Origin: Nymphaea colorata
Lineage: Eukaryota > Streptophyta > Magnoliopsida > Nymphaeales > Nymphaeaceae
Length of the DNA: 64,000 bases
Assembly: GCF_008831285.2 (NCBI RefSeq)
Contig: NC_045143.1
Span: 10,859,503 to 10,923,502 of the forward strand
Direction: 5' to 3'
The notes beneath the pieces were generated by a model that saw only the letters and a program-made list of their open reading frames with translations, was not told the origin of the DNA and did no database searches. A program made the translations under genes and the position numbers. Of the stretch, positions 58,451 to 64,000 are shown one piece after another (positions within the stretch are counted from its first letter, which is position 1; every line of letters begins with the position of its first letter).

Positions 58451-59523
58451 AAATTAAGAAATCTCTACTTTCTTTTAGCCCATTGACTTATCATGACATA
58501 TCTTATTCTTTCAATTGCATGGTAATCATGTCATGATTAAGGATAAGAGGAGCAACAGGGTGGTTTTGACAAGGCATAAGAGCAACCATTTGAACATGCC
58601 TGTTTCTTCTCCGTAAGGCAATGGCAAGTGGATTCTAAATTTGTAATGCTTGACAGTTGACACTACTGTCTAGGACATTCCTAAGTGGATATTGTCCATC
58701 ACAAGACAAATTTTAATTCTGCCTGCCTTATAAAGATTATCCTATTTTCCGAAGCTGCATAATGGACAAATCTTGTTGCCTTCCTTTTTCTTCATTTGTT
58801 CACCTTTTAAGTTTGAGATATGAGTCCCATTGCATGTGTACGGGACTGTTTTCCTAGTAGGGGAGGGATATGGAACATTTTTTAATTCAGGCATAACAGT
58901 AAATATGTACCTTTTGAGGTTGTAAGAGGGTAATGGTTCTAAATACAGTTCAATCGGGTGAGCATGAGACTAGTTTCAGTGCTGAAGTGAATGTTGAATA
59001 CTTCTCTCTTTCTTTATGGGTCTAAGACTACTTTTAGTGTTTTGAGGTGACACACTCATATGTTTCAACTTGCATATTGGTACACTCTCCTTGTTACATC
59101 ATGTAGAGTTAACCTTACCGGAGTTTAAACAAAATTTGGTTGCTTAACAGCACTGGCCCATCCGTGGCGCCAATTCCCTCTTTAGTGATTTTTAGGGAAT
59201 AAGGATTTGCATTTCCCTTTGTAAGAGAGGGCGAGAGATTTATGTCTCTTAATTCAAATATGAAAAAAAATATATCAGATCTTTATTTTCTAGATTTCAA
59301 CGTTTGCCGAACACTTTAACAAAATTATGTTTTTGAGTCATTAGAAGCAAACGAGTAGGACCGTTTTCTTAATGATAACGTGTTTGGTTCTTAATTGTCT
59401 CGGCCAGCCAAGTTAAACTGCTGTCCCCAAGGATCTGTCCGTAATGAGACACCTGCATCCTAACTCGGGGGTTGATCAGAGTTATAGCTTAATTTGCTGA
59501 GTTTGCCAACAATGAAAAAGGTC
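58451..59523. other. Intergenic sequence, nothing identified
   Basis: AT-rich; no exon, RNA gene or clear repeat end recognised. Confidence 0.4.
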
Positions 59524-60618
59524 TAGACCTATTAAAATCAATTATAGATTTTTTTTTTTTTGCAATCCAATGTTATAGATATGGTCGTAAGAGTGATTTG
59601 ATGAAAAATATATATTAAATTAGTTGTTTTCTTACTTAAATAATGTTTTTCTAATAGTAAAAAAATTGAACGGTTTTTATACCATAAAAAAAATTGATGG
59701 TATACAAATCAAATAGTTTTACAAATATGATTTGAATTAAAACATGATTTATATTAAATTACTCTTTATAAACGCATTAGTAGGTTCACATTTTCTTTAA
59801 AACATATTTTAATAGAAATTTAAGAGGTCTGGTTTTTATCTTTTACCCAAGTGATTTAGTATCTACCAATTACTATAACTATAACTATAACTATAACTAT
59901 ATATATATAATTATTTTTTAGTAAATATCAGACCACTTGAGTAAGAGATATAAACCATACCTATTAAAATCAATTATTGATTTTTTTTTTGCAATCCAAT
60001 GTTATAGATATGGTCGTAAGAGCGAGTCGTTTTTATACTTAAATAATGTTTTTATAATAGTAAAAAAAATGAAGGGCTTTTATACCATACAAAATTTTGA
60101 TGGTATAAAAATAAAATAGTTTTACAAACATGATTTGAGTTAAAACATGATTTATACTAAATTAGTTTTTCTAAACGCATTAGAAGGTAAGCATTTTCTT
60201 TAAAACATATTTTAATAGAAATTTAAGAGGTCTGGTTTTTATCTTTTGCCCTAGAGATTTAGTACTACCAATTAATATATATATATATATAATTTTTAGT
60301 AGATACCAGACCTATTAAAATCAATATTGAATTTTTTTTCTTTTGCAAGCCAATGTTATAGATATGGTGGTAAGAGTGATTTGATGAAAAACACTTATGA
60401 AATTAGTAGTTTTCTTAGTTAAATAATGTTTTTATAATGTAAAAGAAATGAACGGCTTTTATCCCATAAAAAATGTTGATGGTATAAAAACAAACATGAT
60501 TTGAATTAAAATATGATTTATAATAAATTAGTTTTATAAACGCATTAGAAGGTTCATATTTTCTTTAAAAGGTCTGTTTTTTGTCTTTTACCCAAGTGAT
60601 TTAGTATCTAACAATTAC
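59524..60618. repeat. Three tandem copies of a 310-350 bp AT-rich repeat
   Basis: Units start near 59524, 59952 and 60305, each with 'acctattaaaatcaat', then 'gcaa.ccaatgttatagatatgg', 'taatgtttttataatag' and 'aacgcattag.aggt'. They end in 'gatttagta.ctaccaatta'. Short AT microsatellites separate the units. A diverged relative lies at 52800-53040. Confidence 0.8.
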
Positions 60619-61473
60619 ATGCGACGACATTGTATCAACTGGTTTTACGTTAAAAAGGTGTTTATTTAGAGACGATAAGTAATTGAACAAAACAAATCGT
60701 GATAATACAATTGCAAGATTTGTTTCTGTTATACTAAATCATGCTCACAATGATGGAATAAGCATTCGAAAAAATTAAATGTGATTAAATTAAATGTGAT
60801 TACTTTGTGTGAACTGGTTTTACGATAGAAAGACGTTTACAAAAAGAGATAAACATCTGGACAAAAGATCAAACTACAGGATTTTTCTTATGATAAGTAG
60901 TTGAACAAAATAAATTGTGATAACATAAATGAAAGATTTATTTTATAATACAATTAAATAAAATTGTGTTTAAAAAACATGATAAGTACTCTAAAAAATT
61001 AAATGCAGTAATATATATATATATATATATGCATTGGATGAAACCAACCAATGACTAAAGAGATGGGATGTATGAAAATTTGATCCGACTTGTTTACTAT
61101 ATTTGAGCAGTGAGAAAAGTTGGGTAGCTGTCAAACTGGTGGATTAATGAAAGTCTATCATTAGTTTGATTTATGAATTGTAAATGATGGGTACACGATG
61201 CTTAATGACAACTTGATCATGCTCTCTACCAAGGTATCAAAACAGGACTCCATGTGTAAGACAAAAGAAGAAAATTGGAGCTTCTTCTGCACTTACCTCC
61301 GGGTATGTCAAGGATCCATGCCGACTGGACCTCTAGTAAAATCGACGGGATTCATATTGGATCGGCTTTAACTTCAGACCCACCCGTCTTCGTCCCTTGT
61401 CAGTTGCCACGACGTCAGGGACCTGTCCGGTTTTCTTTCCCGTCTGCAGTCGATCAACAGGCATTAGGCAAGC
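60619..61473. other. Upstream region of the RCC1-like gene
   Basis: AT-rich, with an (AT)n run at about 61011-61030. From about 61270 the sequence becomes GC-richer and probably holds the untranslated leader. No TATA box could be fixed with confidence. Confidence 0.4.
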
Positions 61474-63831
61474 ATGGAAGAGGAAGAAGAGAGGCAGAAC
61501 CTTCCTGGCGAGGAACATTCAGGAAGAGGAGGAGGAGGGGCCTGGAGTTGGGGAGCAGGCTCAGAAGGTCAGCTTGCGACCGGGAGGCTGGACGATGAAC
61601 CTGTCCCTCAGTTTCTGCCCTCGCTTTCCTCAGTCCTCCCCATCTCTCAAATCGCTTGTGGTGGTGCTCATGCCATTGCCCTCACCAGTAAACAGTTCTT
61701 CTACCCCCTTCATCTTTCACGGTTATGTTCAACACCCTTGGTAGTAATCAATTTTTGTCCATTTCTATCCTCTGTGTGCTGGGCAGTTTAGAGTTTTGAC
61801 GTCAAACTCTTCCTTGGTTTTGTTGCCATTCTCTTTTACATGAAACCTTTCACAGTCGCCTTTCTGTTGTGGAACACTCAATGTGTCCACAAAACTAGGA
61901 TTGTTTGGGATATTGTATTAATTGGTTGAGCAAAATGTTTCCAGCTATCCTTTTTTCCCGATGAAATAGGTTTGGAGGGACTTACTGGTGCAGAAACTTG
62001 GGTAGTCTGGGTTATTTCATTCAAGGGAAGAATATATATGTCACAATTTGTTTTGGGCAAAATTGGATGTGGATTAATCATTTTGTGGAGGAAAGTGGGT
62101 AACACTTTGGCATATTGCGTTATAAAGAAGAATATGATGTCCCAAGTTAGCCCTTTTTCCCTAGGTAAATGATCTATTCACACATTTGTCAGCATAATTA
62201 TGTGCATCAGATAGCCCGTTAAAGGGTGCAGGGATGGCGGATGGGCCTTTAGACCCAGAAAACTGATGTAATTTGTAAGACGGGATAGTGAATTGTACTT
62301 CCAGTAAGAAATCATCTTAACTTTCCCAGGACTAAGGGTGTGGATATCCAAACTCTCGGTTGCTATTGTTGCCTGAGTAGTGTAGTATTTCTACTCTTAA
62401 CTCACTCATTTAGCTTTTTCGTTGGCCTTAGCACTGTCCAATTCATTCTACACCAACCTAGTATTCTAGAAAGCAACTTTCCCTTCTTGATGCCATGGTT
62501 CTGATATTGCATGACGTTTCATCTTTTTGTGGCAGTGGGCAAGTGAACTTATGGTAGAGACCGTCTTATTTTGTTGCCTGAAAATGGTTGTCAGTTACCT
62601 GATGCGTGCATAAGTGTCATGAATGTGCGCATGTCGATTGTCTCCCTGCAACTATGATTTGAATGAAAACGACACTCGAAAGATAAAAATTTGTTCTTTC
62701 AGGCAATGGGAGTGTTATGACATGGGGTCGTGGAAAATCTGGCCAACTCGGTCATGGGGATTCTGAGAATCAGTTGCAACCAAAGGTTGTTGAGTTATTG
62801 AAGGATACAGTTATACGTAGTGTTGCTGCTGGATGGAATCATTCGGGCTTTGTATCTGGTTTGTCATTCTTGACTCTGTATATGGATGCTTCGTTAAACT
62901 CTTCCTGCATGAGAAACTTTCAACTTTAATTTAATTCAGGACTTTCAGGATGGTGAAATTTTGTTTTTATTTATTAGTCTGTTAGAGCTTGATTTATCAT
63001 CTAAAATTATTCATCAGCCGTCATGTTTGTCTTCTTTGGGACTTTCTTATTTCAAGAATTGTGTGTTGCATAAAACTTGCACGAATTTTAGCAAAGGAAT
63101 GCCTTAAGCTTTTCACTTGAAAGTTGAAACACCTATATGAAGCAATTCAAAGTTTGAGAATGGCATCACTTTTTTATGAGTGTTACTATGTTCCTTGCAT
63201 CAAAAGAATATACTGCATGTTATCTCTGGCATCCAAGTCTTTTACATAGCTCTGGTTCCCTAGAAATGCATTGTTTGAATAAACAATGACTTTGAAACCC
63301 TATGCAAGTTTTTTTCATGCTTGTGCTTGAGAAATCAATATTTGATGCTGTGCCATTGATGGTAATTTTTGGAAGAAGAATCTTTTATTCTCTCATGGTT
63401 TCATGTCAAATGTAAGCTAGTTTCTTATTGGTACGAGTACCCCGTTTCCTTCATCTGAGATTTTACCTTCCTTCATGTTAGTAGTAGGTAATTTTTTACT
63501 TGAAATATGACTTCTTTCACTTATGTTCACAGATGCTCCTGTTAGATTTCTGTGATCTTACATTGACTCTGTAGTCTCTGTTAATCTCACACATGCTCCT
63601 GTTTGCTAGCTGTTTCTGCCTGGTCATTTGTGAAATCTTGGCTTACTAGTTTTTACCTCTCTACCATATCAGATATAGGATGTCTTTACACCTGCGGCGA
63701 TGGATCATATGGACAGCTAGGACATGGTGATTATGAGACACAAAGTCTTCCTCTCAAAGTCTTATATTTTAATTCCAAGCATGTTGCACAGGTGACGTTT
63801 GGAATGCGCCATTCACTGGTTCTACTAGAAG
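61474..63831 (+). CDS. RCC1-repeat (UVR8-like) protein, first three exons
   Basis: Exons 61474-61687, 62703-62858 and 63673-63831 join in phase at GT..AG introns, and the last one ends at a donor (GAAG/GTAATG). So the gene continues past the window. The protein opens MEEEEERQNLPGEE and then shows RCC1 blade repeats: GAWSWGAGSEGQLATGRLDD, IACGGAHAIALTSNGSVMTW, GRGKSGQLGHGDSENQLQPK, VAAGWNHSGFVS, and LYTCGDGSYGQLGHGD with FGMRHSLVLLE. Each has the usual W/CG.G..GQLG.G core. RCC1-fold proteins are seven-bladed propellers; relatives include the UV-B receptor UVR8 and uncharacterised plant RCC1 proteins. The UVR8 C-terminal and Trp-rich features are out of view, so the exact member cannot be named. 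Another ATG at 61275 is in a different frame and not supported. Confidence 0.88.
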
Positions 63832-63884
63832 GTAATGAAGAGCATCACACTTAATTTCCTTTATGTTTATGCCCGTTTACTCTC

Positions 63885-64000
<116 letters not shown>

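Noticed and set aside
61275-61598. Earlier ATG frame upstream of the RCC1-like gene
   Set aside because: It is in a different frame from the RCC1 repeats; the start at 61474 leads directly into the first blade and joins correctly to exon 2.

Overview
This is nuclear DNA from a flowering plant. Coding exons are small and spread among long T-rich introns with GT..AG borders. Intergenic DNA is AT-rich and full of microsatellites, hAT and PIF/Harbinger-type elements, a Copia retrotransposon and mitochondrial insertions. I cannot name the species from the sequence. There are no operons, CRISPR arrays or prokaryotic features.

Five host genes can be supported by exon joining. At 3-1283 (+) lies the 3' part of a receptor-like kinase of the MRH1/At2g40270 type; it lacks catalytic residues and is probably frameshifted. 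At 14154-17132 (+) is a complete six-exon UXT-like prefoldin gene (143 aa). At 23536-29930 (-) is a complete three-exon Mediator subunit 28 gene (140 aa). At 35574-41085 (-) is a complete eight-exon DEAD-box helicase of the RH32/DDX10/Dbp4 type (735 aa). At 61474 to the right edge (+) is the 5' part of an RCC1-repeat gene. All junction phases agree and total lengths are whole codons.

The space between is mostly mobile DNA. A 3.5 kb hAT element (9927-13428) has a spliced transposase intact except for one in-frame stop. An internally deleted Copia element (24032-26826, perfect 5-bp target duplication) sits in MED28 intron 2. From about 42.13 to 48.36 kb is mitochondrial DNA (rpl2 piece, part of a tRNA-Pro, a plasmid-type DNA polymerase remnant) with a second, decayed hAT in the middle. 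It is followed directly by a 3.0 kb PIF/Harbinger-like element (48360-51358, TAA target duplication) carrying a fragment of a DmX/Rabconnectin-3-like WD40 gene. A second hAT family with termini like GTCACATAGGTG recurs at least six times, once with a perfect 8-bp target duplication and once with transposase remnants. A degenerate telomere-like (TTTAGGG) tract of about 0.8 kb lies just downstream of RH32.

The genes are housekeeping types that do not form a pathway. UXT, MED28, RH32 and RCC1-type proteins serve chaperone, transcription, ribosome-biogenesis and signalling or chromatin functions. I found no convincing new multi-gene system. The most unusual items are the composite NUMT/hAT/Harbinger block, the captured gene fragments, and the one-stop hAT transposase.
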